Positions 36,301 to 47,175 of a DNA stretch of 64,000 bases are shown piece after piece. The DNA is from Lunularia cruciata. Taxonomy: Eukaryota > Streptophyta > Marchantiopsida > Lunulariales > Lunulariaceae. Position numbers and translations under genes: made by a program. The stretch lies in the NCBI GenBank assembly GCA_948567375.1, contig OX419760.1, forward strand, positions 59,330,911-59,394,910, written 5' to 3'. Position 1 is the first letter of the stretch, and every line of letters begins with the position of its first letter. Under the pieces are notes generated by a model. The model saw nothing but the letters and a program-made list of their open reading frames with translations. It searched no databases and was not told where the DNA came from.

Positions 36301-36500
36301 TACAAGTTAACTAAAGCTTATTACTCGAGACCTTCCATAACAAGGAAAACACTACGGGTCACAAAAATCGACCCATAAATATTTTGCGACTATCCCTATA
36401 CAACTTTAAAGTAACCCTCACACTTTGCTTGTAAGAACTTCTACTAATACCCATGGATTGCGATCTTTAGAGGTAGTGAAAATCCCACTATTTGAAACAC
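33388..36500. other. No recognisable gene; pyrimidine-rich tract
   Basis: AT-rich sequence. 33950-34330 is strongly C/T-rich on the + strand and yields several open but meaningless frames. A diverged direct repeat (AACTCATAAAACTTAATATG) occurs at about 35169 and 35233. No protein or RNA gene is supported. Confidence 0.45.
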
Positions 36501-36942
36501 CCCAGTGAACAGATAAAATTCATATATAGAATTCGTATAGAGAACGATAGTAATATTACACCATACCGTAGTCGCAAGCGAGAGTAGGTTCGCAACATGG
36601 TGAAGAGAGTTGAAACTCTCAGCTTTGCTAACCCAAGCAGAAAATCTAACCGGAGGTTTTAACCGTGGTCCGTGCAGAGAGTTAGGGCTCTGTCTGCTCT
36701 ACAGCAGTTGAATTCCTTCTGATGCACTTCATTGCGAATACTCTCACCTAGACACCAGTCTTGTTGCAGAAGGGTGGAGTCACTCGAGCTTTTGCTTCGT
36801 GAATTATTTGGAGCCGCTGTGATCGGTTCTCTGCGCGCGATTGTGCGCGGCTCAAACATTTAGGAGTCCGAGTACATTATCTCCTGGCTTTCGACACCGA
36901 TCGGGAAGTTAAGTGCGGTGGTTGATCAGGTGAGCAGAAGAC
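36500..36942 (+). promoter_or_regulatory. Upstream region and probable 5' UTR of the proteasome gene
   Basis: Base composition turns more balanced from about 36540 and CG dinucleotides become common, in contrast to the repeats before it. Possible AT-rich core elements lie near 36514-36535. No certain TATA box or transcription start can be named. An upstream untranslated exon cannot be excluded. Confidence 0.4.
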
Positions 36943-37293
36943 ATGTTTAGGAACCAGTATGACACGGATGTCACGACATGGAGTCCTGCGGGACGCTTGC
37001 ATCAGGTGGAGTACGCAATGGAAGCTGTGAAGCAGGGAAGCGCAGCTATTGGATTGCGGTCGAAGACTCATGTTGTTCTAGCAACTGTGAACAAGGCGTC
37101 ATCGGAGCTTTTATCGCACCAAAAGAAGCTGTTCAAGATTGATGGTCACATTGGTATTGCCATGGCTGGTCTGACTGCTGACGGGCGTGTGTTGTCACGG
37201 TACATGCGATCCGAGTGCATCAATCACAACTTTGTGTATGAATCGCCTCTTCCTGTAGGTCGGTTGGTGGTGCAAGTTGCTGATAAGGCACAG
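36943..37293 (+). CDS. PAF1: Proteasome subunit alpha type-1, coding exon 1
   Basis: Encodes residues 1-117 of a 281-residue 20S proteasome alpha subunit (alpha6/PSMA1; PAF in Arabidopsis). Alpha subunits form the outer rings that gate entry to the proteolytic chamber in cytosol and nucleus. The N-terminal alpha signature is present at residues 6-32 ([20 protein letters not shown] and onward), and [14 protein letters not shown] at 76-89 is typical. The start is the first ATG of the conserved N-terminus, MFRNQYD. The exon ends GCACAG before GTACTT, in phase 0; protein similarity resumes at 42269. Position 20 is His, where Arabidopsis, from memory, has Phe. No stop or frameshift is seen, so the gene looks functional. 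Confidence 0.95.
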
Positions 37294-39374
37294 GTACTTC
37301 ACCACTCTCATTAAATTCACGTTGTTATCCAGTGGTTCAGTTCATGGTCAATTCTCTAGTTTTTGGAGTCAACTGAAGGTTTAAAGTAAATTTATGTGCT
37401 TTTTATTTGCGTCAGTCGAAAGACTTGTAGATTGTTAAATTTACCTGACCGGTTTCAGGAATCGTTTGAGGTTATCTATTCTTTCCGACGATATGAAGGA
37501 GGATATTCTGGACTGGAGTCTACTGGTTGAAGTCTATGATCATCGTGTGATGTCATTGTGTTACGGGATTTTGTGGCTGTTTTCTTTTGTTCATTTGGAA
37601 CATTTAGGTTTCTCTTGGAAGTGTGTCCGAGAGGAATAAGGATTTTTGGAAGTGGATGCAATGATGCCTGTGGCGCCTTAGCTGCTACTGAGACCAGGGA
37701 ACTGAAGTAGAAATCATCCTGGACTCTCTCTGGGTTTCTTTCAAGTGCAAAGTGTACGATCGATGACGGAAGTAAAATCTGGAGGAGTTTCAGAAGAGAC
37801 TTCGTGATATGATTGTTGCTGCCGAAGAATCAGTCCGGAAGAATAAAGTACTTTACTGTCCCTGTTTTCCTTCACTCTTTGGAGCAATCACCGACTTGGA
37901 ATGAGATGTATTATCATTCAGTGCTCCACACGATAGGAATTACTGCGTGTTGGAACTGCTTTACATGCGGTGTGCGCTTTCTGCGTGCTTATTTCCTGTA
38001 CGAGGTCTGCACGAAGATTTCAGTGCGAGAATTTTGTGTGTCAAAACGCACGAAGAATGTAGATTGTAACCTTCATACTGCATCAAACCAACAAAGTACT
38101 CTCTGGATTTTATGTACCAGAGAAACCTCTGTATAGGTTGGCAATGAATTGAGTTTGTTCAACAATTCCCGCCGCGGTGCTGTAAATCACCCTGTGCCCC
38201 AATTTTGCCCGCACTGTCGTTGAGACGGAGCAGCTTGAATTTCTGGCCAGCGGGGTTTTGGACGGCAAATTTTCGCGTTTTGTCCTGGCTGTTTCCGCAA
38301 ATGCGATATTATGGGCATCTCAACAGCTGACATCTGGCTTAATAGTGTCAGCGAATGTAAGGGTAGCAGGTTAACCTGATTCTATCGTCTTCTGCGCCGA
38401 CGCCCTGTGGGTATGCTCTCAGGAGGTGCGCGGAAGCCAGGCTTTTGAGCTTCTTTGCTTTAGGACGTAACGACTACTACGGAATGGATAATAATATGAT
38501 ATTAACGAATTGTGAACTTGAAAGCGATCTTTAGAACGATGGTTTCCGATCACTTTGAACGTGATATCCTACCATTAGACACTTATTTGCTGTTGAGAAA
38601 TAATATATATAGGTTTCTGTTGCATTTGTCCCGATTATCCTGTTCTTCGTAACAGCGAGATGTCAGTTGCATGGCTTTTTTATGTCAGAAAGGTGAACCA
38701 AGTTTACTTCCTCGGCTGTGCCCTGGGAGGCGCTAACCTCGAACCCGGTTGATTGGGCTTCTTGTACTCTCCGACCTTGCCTTTTTCCTCAAATCAGTTT
38801 TGCTAAGAATCTGCTTGTCAAGCAGGAGGCTATCTTTGAGGCATCTGATTTTTTTGGAGATTTGAGGGATTTTCTCGTATGGTTTTGCAAATGGCTTGTT
38901 GGGCTTCTCTCGCGTAAGTTGAGTTTGAACAGAAGAACGGCTGAAGGAATTTGACGTACAATAGATACAGTCCTTCCTAGTTCATTAAGTGTAATCACAA
39001 CTGGAAATTCATAGATTTGACTGTCAACTGTACGCTGCGTCCTTTGCAACTTGATCAGTCCATCATTCTGCCATCTGAAGACGTCACTTGCTTACTCTGC
39101 AATCTTGTTCCATTTTGTAATCCGTGTAAACTCATCCACCAGCATAATTTTAGTAAGTTTCTGACGTGCTCTTCACTCGTTTATGGGTTCTACGTGGGTT
39201 TGCCCCGTTCTGCAAACGGCTTCTGCTCCCATTACTCATATACTCATTTTTGGGTGTTGAATCTTTATTTTTATCCTTCTACTTTGTTGTCCAGAGCTAC
39301 TTGTGTCTCGTCTTTCCTTGTTTTCTGAGCTATCCATAAATTGCTCAATGTATTATATTTCTCGAATTCTGTTG

Positions 39375-39625
39375 CATAGCTGTTACCGAATACACGTTGC
39401 TTACTAGTTCTTTATGTATAAATTGATAGATAGATAGATATGTTGTTCTCGATATATTGCTATTATGCCTTTGCTTCAGGTTACATTCGCTGTATTCTAC
39501 TTTAGGGATTTATCACTCTTCTCGTATTGAGCATATCCTGGTGACCTTTCATATGCATTTAATGAGTTCTGGATCACCCGTTCCTAGAACGGCTTTTGCT
39601 CTCATCTACCAGTATTCATAAACTT
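39375..39625 (+). repeat. Intron repeat, copy A
   Basis: Starts GCATAGCTGTTACCGAATAC and continues through TTGCTTCAGGTTACATTCGC to TTCTGGATCACCCGTTCCTA and GAACGGCTTTTGCTC. Matches copy B at 40740-41030 along almost its whole length. The palindromic core (CCGTTCctaGAACGG) is intact. Confidence 0.85.
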
Positions 39626-40460
39626 CTTGTTGAGTAATGTTTTGTTTCAGTCTTGCTCTCCGCTCTCTGCTCCTACTTCCGTCCTCGCTCCTTCCATGTA
39701 CTCACATGACTCCAGCTCTTGTTGGCAATCCATTAACGAGCTTTTGCCATAGAATAGCATGGTCAAGTCTCCGATGCTAGGTTATGTTTACCTTATTGCT
39801 AATCATTTTTCTCAGAGGTATTCACAGGTGCATCTCGCTTCCTTTCCTTTCTCCTTCGTCTGCTCACATTTATATATTTTATTGGCTCGTTATCATTCTG
39901 CAGTCGTGGTTATTGGGAACACTCCTCTCCCTACACTTGATTCATCCCTCCTTCAAGTTGCCTGGCATTCGAGATAAATCCTGCTGACATTGCTGGTCCA
40001 CACATCATTTTCCACCGTTCTCTTCTCTCAGCATTTTCTCAGCTCGGATCCTACTTTAAGCACCATTTTTGGAGCAACCGAGTTTGCCTTGGCACTCATG
40101 AGCTTTTGAACTGAAACTCGGTCTGAGGAGTGCTGACATTCGCTCAGCTACTTCGGCACTGCATTTGGCGTTGATGAAGTCGTACTTGCTTTCGTGGAGG
40201 CTTACCATGACCGCCTTCTGCTTCCTTCAGCTGTTTAGCGTTCTAGGACTCATGTGCTCATGGCATATGTTGCGATACTCTATCCACTCCTCTTTCGCCT
40301 CGCTCTCTTCCCCTGATATCCAGTTGCGATATATTCTATCCCGTCATGGTCATGTTACACTTCGCTCCGTCTCAGACAAAACAACATTCTAGTTCGTACA
40401 TTGCAGCGAGCCACTCCTCCTTCCTCAACTAATACACCTCTCTTACTATTTGCTCGCTGT

Positions 40461-40552
40461 ATAGGAAATAATAAAGTAAGAGCTGTTGCTATGAGTGCTA
40501 CAGATGGTATGATGCGAGGAATGAAAGTTATTGATACAGGAGCTCCTTTGGT
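40461..40552 (+). pseudogene. atpB: Plastid atpB fragment in the nuclear intron (NUPT)
   Basis: About 30 codons read without a stop as [15 protein letters not shown] followed by [14 protein letters not shown], which is a stretch of the chloroplast ATP synthase beta subunit. Codons are A/T-ending as in plastid DNA, unlike the surrounding intron. The frame hits TAA immediately after, and nothing before it matches atpB, so it is a short transferred fragment. The peptide variant (MMRGMK rather than LTRGME of flowering plants) resembles bryophyte plastid sequences as I remember them. Confidence 0.85.
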
Positions 40553-40739
40553 ATAAAATTGACAACCTAACAAGGTTAAGAAAAGCTCGTATAGATACAA
40601 GTTGAGAACCTGTTTCATGGTTCATACATGCCTTTTGATTTCAAGGTTCCTGCTCGACTCCACTCTTTAGGTTACTCTGAGTTACAGCGTTGCTTGTGGC
40701 TGTTCAATTGCCCAATGTATGGTATTTCACGACTTATGT

Positions 40740-41030
40740 TGCATAGCTGTTACTGAATACACGTTGCTTAATAGTTCTTTCTATATGTTGTTCTCGATAT
40801 GTTGGTATTTTGCCTTTGCTTCAGGTTACATTCGCTTTGTCAAGTTCACTTCATCTACTTTAGGGATTTGTCACTCTTCTCGAAGTGAGCATATCTTAAT
40901 TATCTTTTTCGGTCAGTTCTGCTTTCATTTTATTACCATTTCATCTGCACTTCATATGCATTTAATGAGTTCTGGATCTCCCGTTCCTCAAACGGCTTCT
41001 GTCCTCATATATCCATATCCATAAACTTCC
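40740..41030 (+). repeat. Intron repeat, copy B
   Basis: Same order as copy A: GCATAGCTGTTACTGAATAC, TTGCTTCAGGTTACATTCGC, ACTTTAGGGATTTGTCACTC, then GCATTTAATGAGTTCTGGAT and CCCGTTCCTCAAACGGCTTC. It carries about 40 bp more than copy A in the middle. Confidence 0.85.
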
Positions 41031-41589
41031 ATTTTATAACACGCAATATATTTCTAGAGGTATCTAATGGATGACAACGATGGGGACCCGTGCATTTTCT
41101 AGTTAGCCACGGGGCAACTCAGCACTATGCTGTGGTTTTATTTTGGTTTTGAGATAGTGTTGAACCATCACTATTTTTACACTGCACGTAAGTAGATATC
41201 TGTGGACTCATGTACTACGCGTACTCATTGTTCGGTGTCTGTCATTTTTCTGCGGTGATCTGTCTATTTCCTGATACTATTCGAGACAGTGACCTGTTCC
41301 ACCAGGTCATCTCAGCAGGTATAGTTTACCAGAAACTTTATACTTGTACCTCGTTACATGCTGATTGGTCCATACTGTCGTCTTTCTTAGGTGTGTAATA
41401 CAGGGTTGTTATAGAGTCTGAGGGTTCTACTAGATTTGCTGCATCCAGTGGTACCTAGTGCTCCATGATGATGCCGTTGGGATGAAGTTGGCCCTTTTCT
41501 TTTCTGCTCACTTTGAGTTCACAATATGTTTTCGGGTTTCGTGCATGTCCTCCCCTGCTTTTAATTTCATATGCTTAATCTGTTGTGTC

Positions 41590-41995
41590 TTGGTTCTTAT
41601 TCCCTGAAGTATACTAGTTCTTGCAGGTGCTACGTATGTATCAATTACGTCCTTACTTCTGCTTATGTTCGTAATGTTAGATTTACTTCCATTCTATTTG
41701 CTTAGGTTGGTCTTCCCTCAGCGCTGATTATTCCTCTGGCCCTTAACTTGTCTAGTGGCCTGCGGCCTGACTGAGCACTTCTCTCTGTAGTGAGGATGTT
41801 CCTGCATCGAGCAGAAATCTTGTTCCCTATGTTTCCACAGGGCATGGCCTCTTTTTTGACCGTCCCGCTCATTTCGAGTTGATCATGCATGCATTTTATA
41901 CGCACGTCATATGCACGTTCTCGGTTCCATACTCAGTGGTTCTGGATCCCCCGTTCTTCGAACGGCTTCTGCTCCCGTTTTCAATATGTTTTCGG
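41590..41995 (+). repeat. Intron repeat, copy C (diverged)
   Basis: Shares the 3' part of copies A and B: GGTTCTGGATCCCCCGTTCT and CGAACGGCTTCTGCTCCCG at 41938-41975, preceded by weaker similarity. A bare core (CCGTTCTGCAAACGGCTTCT) also occurs at about 39206-39225. Confidence 0.6.
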
Positions 41996-42268
41996 GGATG
42001 TCGTAGAAGTTTAGGGATAAAATACCATGTATAATGTCTATTCAATTTGATTGGGTCATTGTCTTTACTCTATGTCATGTTATGTGTTTACTTTCTCGGT
42101 TACACTTACTTCTTGGTAACCGAGATTTACAAGTCTGCACGATTCACTGTTCCTTACGAATGTTAACACGTGCTAGATTGATATACTTTATGTAATAGGA
42201 ATTCTTGCAGTGCCCAATGCCAGTATCTTGTTGTATGTTTTAACTTCTTGCGTTGTACTATTTGCCAG

Positions 42269-42763
42269 GTTTGTACTCAACGGTCGTGGAAACGGCCATA
42301 TGGTGTAGGGCTTTTGGTGGCAGGCACTGACGAAACTGGCCCTCATTTGTATCAAAATTGTCCCTCTGGAAATTACTTCGAGTACCAAGCTTTTGCCATT
42401 GGATCACGCTCACAAGCGGCGAAAACGTATCTCGAGCGTAAGTACGAAACGTTTATGAGTTGCACCAAGGAAGAGTTGATTCGTCACGCGTTGTTTGCAG
42501 TAAAAGAATCTCTACAAGAGGAAGAGTTGACGAGCTCCAACTGCGGGTTAGCCATCGTGGGTATCGATGACCCTTTCGAGATTCTAGATCCGAAAAGGTT
42601 GCAAGCATACATAGACAATATGGAGGATGCTAACAGGGAAGAGGTTGTACCCACGGAAGAGGAACCACCACATGTAGCAGCAGGTGAGCTGCTGACCAGA
42701 GAATCTTCCGGTGGTGTGGAGGTTCCTGCTGATGGAGACGATCCGTCCCCAATGGAGACTTGA
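42269..42763 (+). CDS. PAF1: Proteasome subunit alpha type-1, coding exon 2
   Basis: Encodes residues 118-281 and the TGA stop at 42761-42763. The exon opens with [19 protein letters not shown] right after the AG acceptor at 42267-42268, continuing KAQ of exon 1 in phase 0. [20 protein letters not shown] (148-167) and AKTYLER are highly conserved alpha-1 segments. The last 40 or so residues are acidic, low in complexity and variable in this family. At 281 residues the protein has the usual length. CG-containing and C/G-ending codons are common, unlike in the repeats around it. Minus frames over this exon are antisense shadows. Confidence 0.96.
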   Translation, partial: VCTQRSWKRPYGVGLLVAGTDETGPHLYQNCPSGNYFEYQAFAIGSRSQAAKTYLERKYETFMSCTKEELIRHALFAVKESLQEEELTSSNCGLAIVGIDDPFEILDPKRLQAYIDNMEDANREEVVPTEEEPPHVAAGELLTRESSGGVEVPADGDDPSPMET

Positions 42764-43790
42764 TACGGGAACACAGGATTTGTTTGGTGCAATTTTTGCC
42801 TAAGTTCGTAGTGAAAGCTCTCCTTGTGACTGCCATTCGCGGACCTATTTACTTTAGAGCCACAAAGTATAGTTCATGAGCATGACCTGCTGAATTGTAC
42901 TTGACCAAGGACACTTTCCCAGAAGCCCATGACCAATATTCCAGAAGGAGGTGGTGTCAACGCAGAAATTGGACCCTCGATCACATCATGTTTTCTAAAA
43001 GCACAGCACCTCTTCTTAGTAAGGCTTACTCTACAAGGAAATGCTTTTGTTTGGTACACCTGTTTACAACATTTATCAAATGATTGTTTTCTGTGTACAG
43101 AAGTCTTTACTCACTGTATATAAAGTGGAGATCTTCTCAGAGCCCACTATTTTTGTTAGCTTTATTCTTCTTAGGACATCTACTCTGCCCTCTTCCTTCG
43201 AGCATATTCTCTTCACGTTGTTCATCCACCTGTGTGTGTTTAATTGGACCGTTGAACGTGTACCTGACCTCTTCAGACCATCAATGAGCCCAAAGCTAAC
43301 GCGGAGTAAGTTGTTTGCAGCGGCTTGCCGTATTAGCAGTCTACGATTGTAGCGAAATTTCGCGGACTTAGCCATCCACTCGCAAAACTACGAACGTTTA
43401 ACTGCAGGCAGTAAACAATTGACAGCAGTTGGAACCCATTTGAAATCTGACGAGTATTTCGAACACTGTTTTTCTGTAGATGCTTTAGATGTACCTTACC
43501 AGAAACGACTCCTCAACTTCTCACTTTGTAGGGTTCCAGTTCGGATCCGACTTATACGAAATCCCTGTTACGTTCTCAAAAGGAGAGAATAATTACTTCG
43601 CGGATGTTTCAAGCATCAACGTGGAGAAGGGTGTAACCGTTTTGCAGCCTCCAAACATAGAAGTACAGGGCTCGTGAAGTGCAAGTGCGAGGCATAAACT
43701 CATCGTGGGACTTGTTAGGAGGTTTATCAGCTCAAAGAATTTGGCATATGTTTACTTGGTCATTTGGCCACAAGAACTGGGGTATATATC
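42764..43790 (+). other. 3' flank of the proteasome gene; one host-like short frame
   Basis: The 3' UTR must lie at the beginning, but no clear poly(A) signal is visible. The + frame 43489-43677 (62 codons) has balanced codon use and a plausible acceptor (TTTGTAG, ending at about 43530) before GFQFGSDLYEIPVTFSKG. It could be the last exon of an unrecognised gene or a gene fragment. I cannot name it. Confidence 0.35.
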
Positions 43791-44420
43791 TGTCACTTTG
43801 ATCATCTCATACCAAGTATGAATCTGCCCTAACTTGTATCATCTGCAAAGCATATGAATACTTTTTCCAAGCATGGTAAACTATATACTTGATGGCATCT
43901 TGGGTAGGAATTCTGTATCCTCCAAAAAGAAATAGTGTCATATGGATAATTGTTACATCTAATGTAGAATCACATTCACAAGTGAGTAATGAAGATGTAG
44001 GTGGGTGGATAGACCAAACTTAGGTAGAACTTCATTGTAATCTTGGGTAGGAATTCTGTATCCTCCAAAAAGAAATAGTGTCATATGGATAATTGTTGCA
44101 TCTAATGTAGAATCACATTCAAAAGTGAGTAATGAAGATGTAGGTGGGTGGATAGACCAAACTTAGGTAGAACTTCATTGTAGTAAAGAAGATTGTTGGT
44201 GTGAATCTTGGCATTCTAATGCTTGGTCTAGCTAAGATCCAAGAGCCTGCATCTTTACTAGACCAAGACCAAAACAGTGCTCTAGTAATACAAGGATTGA
44301 TGAATCAACTAAGAGAAAATGTAAATATGTCAAAACTATCATTTTATCAAGGAAAACTATAAGCCTTTGATCCAATAAAGACACAAAATTTAAAGGTTAT
44401 CTCTCGCACATGAAACATTA
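43791..44420 (-). mobile_element. LINE 3' fragment R1
   Basis: Similar to 46950-47510 and 53580-54095 (shared phrases TCATCTGCAAAGCATA, TCACATTCACAAGTGAGTAA and GATCCAAGAGCCTGCA), which belong to the 3' half of the LINE at 46370-50630. It is on the minus strand, truncated at both ends, and carries an internal 143-bp tandem duplication. Confidence 0.75.
43898..44183. repeat. 143-bp tandem duplication
   Basis: 43898-44040 and 44041-44183, both beginning TCTTGGGTAGGAATTCTGTA and nearly identical (a few substitutions such as TTGTTACATC/TTGTTGCATC). It lies inside LINE fragment R1. Confidence 0.92.
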
Positions 44421-44430
44421 TAGTTAGATC

Positions 44431-44663
44431 ATTGCCTTTTCACTTCTTCTTTGTCTTTTCTCTCTTATCTCTCCGGCTAATGTCTAAATGTTTTATCATT
44501 TTACTCTCTTCCTTTACCTCTTTGTTGAATTCTATATTTCAGCATTGCCTTTTCACTTCTCCTTTGTCTTTCCTTTCTCATCTCATTGCTCTGATTGATA
44601 TCTAAATGTTTTATCAATTTACTCTCTTCCTTTTACCTCTTCGTTGAATTCTATATTTCAGCA
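44431..44663. repeat. 113-bp tandem duplication, pyrimidine-rich
   Basis: 44431-44543 and 44544-44663, both starting ATTGCCTTTTCACTTCT and ending with TTGAATTCTATATTTCAGCA, with small indels. Confidence 0.88.
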
Positions 44664-44785
44664 GCCTGCCAAGCATCATGCGTGTTTCCCATCCTTCCCT
44701 TCTTATTCCCTTGTGGTTCTCTTCCTTTTTGTTCTCTTTATCCTATTTTGTCTGACCATGTTTGGGAGTTCGTGAGAGTATGTAG

Positions 44786-46374
44786 ACATGAGAAATGTGA
44801 GAGGGAAAGATATACATTTTTTGAGGGCTCTCTAGCATATAGTACTTGAGTGAATAATCTATTCTGTTCATTTTTCAATTTTAATTCCATTGGTACTTAG
44901 ATTGAAGACTATGGAGAATTGAGTAGAAAGTTATTAAGATTTTTAGGTTTTTTAGGGTGTAGAGTATCACTATATATTGAGAGTGATAAGTCGAGACTTT
45001 TCATTACTAATCTCTTGGTTTTCATGATTTGAGTTCCATGAGAATTTAGTTTGAAAATTTTTGTGATGGAAATTGAAAGTTATGAGAGTTTATAATTTTT
45101 AGGGTTTGGAGAGATTGTATTTTCTCATGTCAGTTGGGATGTGAGGGGTTGTGGCTTTGCCGATATAGGGAGATATGGAGAAGAGCATCATGTGTTACTA
45201 TTGTTATTCATGTATGCTAGCCATAACTACACCTCCTTATGTGAGGCCGCCTAGAGCGACTCAAGATACACCATGCACGATGTGTCATTGATGCTTTACC
45301 TCGCTAGGGGTAAAGACCCATATGGGAAGGATGCACAAGGACTATGATTGGACCACTTGGGATGCTCACGTGAGATGAGTAACCACATAGATAGTAGTGA
45401 CACTCAAGATTACGCATGTTTCTTCTTTCCCTGTGTTGATTGTTCCAAAGATATCAATCAAGTCATGGGAGTGGTTAGCTTCTCAAATGGGTTGCATTTT
45501 GGAGTTATTTGAGACTTGTTTTTCATATCCACATCTATTTTATAGACTATCCCATACACTCAATGATGAGGCTAGACAAGCTTTTCACCTACTACTTGAT
45601 TGTTTGGCACGTGATCCCTTGGATGCGTTAGCATGGTTCCTATTCCTCTTACTCCCTCAATGGTGTCTTCGTGATGCTAGAGGGAGATATGCGGGGCATA
45701 GAGAGGTGGCTACTAGATTTCATTGATTCCAAGCAGGGGATCAGGCCACCCTACAAGAGGAGTGTGTTTGGGCTGCACGTTTTAAGAGATAGGTTTTGCC
45801 ATAGGATACCACAGAGTCCACTCAATTATGAGGGTGTAGGACATTGGGTCAAGTGGGAGAGTTTAGTAGAGCAGCACAAGCGCTACATCCTTTGTTTATG
45901 GTTAATCCTATTGATGGGACAATCTTTTCCCTATGCTCACCACATCCTATGGCAAGAGAGGGATTACCACTAGAGGTCTTAGATTATCAGCCTAAGCAAC
46001 CTTTATGTCTTGATAGGTCACTTAGTGCACAAGCATTATGCACCGCTCCTCGCGTTTCCTCAAGAGGTTGTCAAGGAAGGTATATGATCATCTTAGAGAT
46101 TGTTTTCATGCAGATGATTCTTCTAGTGGTTTTACCAAGTTGTTTCAAGTGGTTGTAATAATGCAAGAGGAGGAATTCTTATGTTTACAAGTCAAGTGTT
46201 AGGTGCTAGTTGACTTCTCGCAATGGAGAAGGACATAAGAGGCATTAGATTGATTACTATTGGAGAGATCTTTTTGCATTTAGTCAATCGTACCATTGTC
46301 TTTCAACATTGTTTTCACTTTTGACAACATATCAATCCATATCAATTTGGAGTAGGTATACTTGGAGGATGTGT
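44786..46374 (+). mobile_element. LINE copy 1 (5' half, plus strand)
   Basis: Collinear with the minus-strand copy 2 read from its 5' end. It holds the 5' leader (GGTACTTAGATTGAAGACTA at about 44893), a C2H2 finger at 45274-45336 with one in-frame stop, the WTTWDAHV segment, and open frames at 45397-45726 and 45844-46158 (IKSWEWLASQMG, LARDPLDALAW, HRIPQSPLNYEGVGHWVK). It stops at FGVGILGGC near 46366, in the middle of the reverse-transcriptase region. There it abuts the 3' end of copy 2 in opposite orientation, so the two copies form an inverted pair. Confidence 0.82.
45274..45336 (+). pseudogene. C2H2 zinc finger of LINE copy 1
   Basis: C-x2-C-x11-H-x4-H: CTMCH, stop, CFTSLGVKTHMGRMH. N-terminal fingers of this form (F, then G-V/L, then H-x4-H) are typical of LINEs that carry a restriction-like endonuclease, such as R2 and NeSL. 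The TGA lies where copy 2 has an ordinary codon. Confidence 0.75.
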
Positions 46375-46649
46375 GGATGAAGGGCAACCACATAGAACAA
46401 AAGAAGGATAGGAAGACCCATCAAGCATAGTAGAAGGACAACTACATAGAAAAAATGAATGATAGGAAGACCACATCAAGCCGTACAAGGAAGAGATGAA
46501 AAAGGTAAAATGGTGCTAAGCCCCAATAGAGTCTATATGAGAAATCTGCCCCACTACACCTAAGATATCCAAGCTATGCAAGTTGTGTGGTCTACAAACA
46601 ACCAGAGCATCCAAAGAAGCATCACGTAGTGTGATTGCTCTCCTATGGA

Positions 46650-47175
46650 TTGCACTAGCCACTCCACTCTATAGGACACACATTATCTAAAATATGCTAC
46701 AAAGTATGAGAGTGAAAGTGGTACCCCTTGGCACCTAACATGATAAGCTCTCATGCACTCCTTGACAAATGTGTCAAATTTTGTGTCCATCATTCCTTAT
46801 AACTCCAAGGGTAGAGGAACAAAGAGGTGACCTCACAACATGCCCCTATACTTGGAGACCTAATGACCTACTATTATGCTCACCGCCCATCCAAGGGGAT
46901 GAGTAATCACTTCCTCCAAAATTGTATCTTGCATAGGGTCTATAACCATGACATCTGTTGTTGTCACTTTATCATCTCAGAAAAAGTATAAGTCAGCTCT
47001 GACATGTGTCATTTGCAAAGCATACAACACATGCTCCTTCCAAGCCAAGTATCCACTCTCTCGTACCATAACAAACACTACATCCTTAATAGCATCATGT
47101 AGCTATCCTCTGTCCCTTAAAAGGACACCGTGTCATATAGACGGTTGCTGCATCTAACATAGAACCACACTCACA
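46650..47175 (-). pseudogene. LINE copy 2 Cys-rich and endonuclease-like C-terminus
   Basis: Read on the minus strand with frame changes, TCECGSMLD is followed by RCPFKGQRIAT, the usual C-x-C-G ... C ... R-x-x-T-H motif near the end of RLE-type LINE proteins; the conserved His before the third Cys is Tyr. Downstream come VMVIDPMQD and, after about 30 residues, VSKYRGML and FVPLPLELYGMMD. The Lys and Glu there fit a PD-(D/E)xK nuclease fold. This assignment rests on motif order alone. Confidence 0.55.

Larger units (their letters stand above)
37294..42268 (+). other. Proteasome gene intron, about 5 kb, repeat-filled
   Basis: Bounded by GTACTT and TTTGCCAG. The two flanking exons join in frame to give a complete alpha subunit, so no coding exon is missing. 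The intron is T-rich on the coding strand and contains several diverged copies of one repeat (near 39190-39260, 39375-39625, 40740-41030 and 41590-41995), a GATA microsatellite at about 39425-39440 and a plastid atpB fragment. Open frames inside it (for example 37813-38136) show no known domain. Confidence 0.9.

Noticed and set aside
37813..38136. 107-codon frame in the proteasome intron
   Set aside because: The two flanking exons already give a complete alpha subunit, and this frame shows no domain or good splice context.
39423..39440. (GATA)n run in the intron
   Set aside because: An ordinary short microsatellite of four units.
42484..42792. 102-codon minus frame over proteasome exon 2
   Set aside because: Shadow of a well-supported conserved exon on the other strand.
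45397..45973. Overlapping + frames of 109 and 100 codons that looked like a host gene
   Set aside because: The same peptides occur, diverged, on the minus strand at 49630-49030 next to a LINE reverse transcriptase, so they belong to LINE copy 1.
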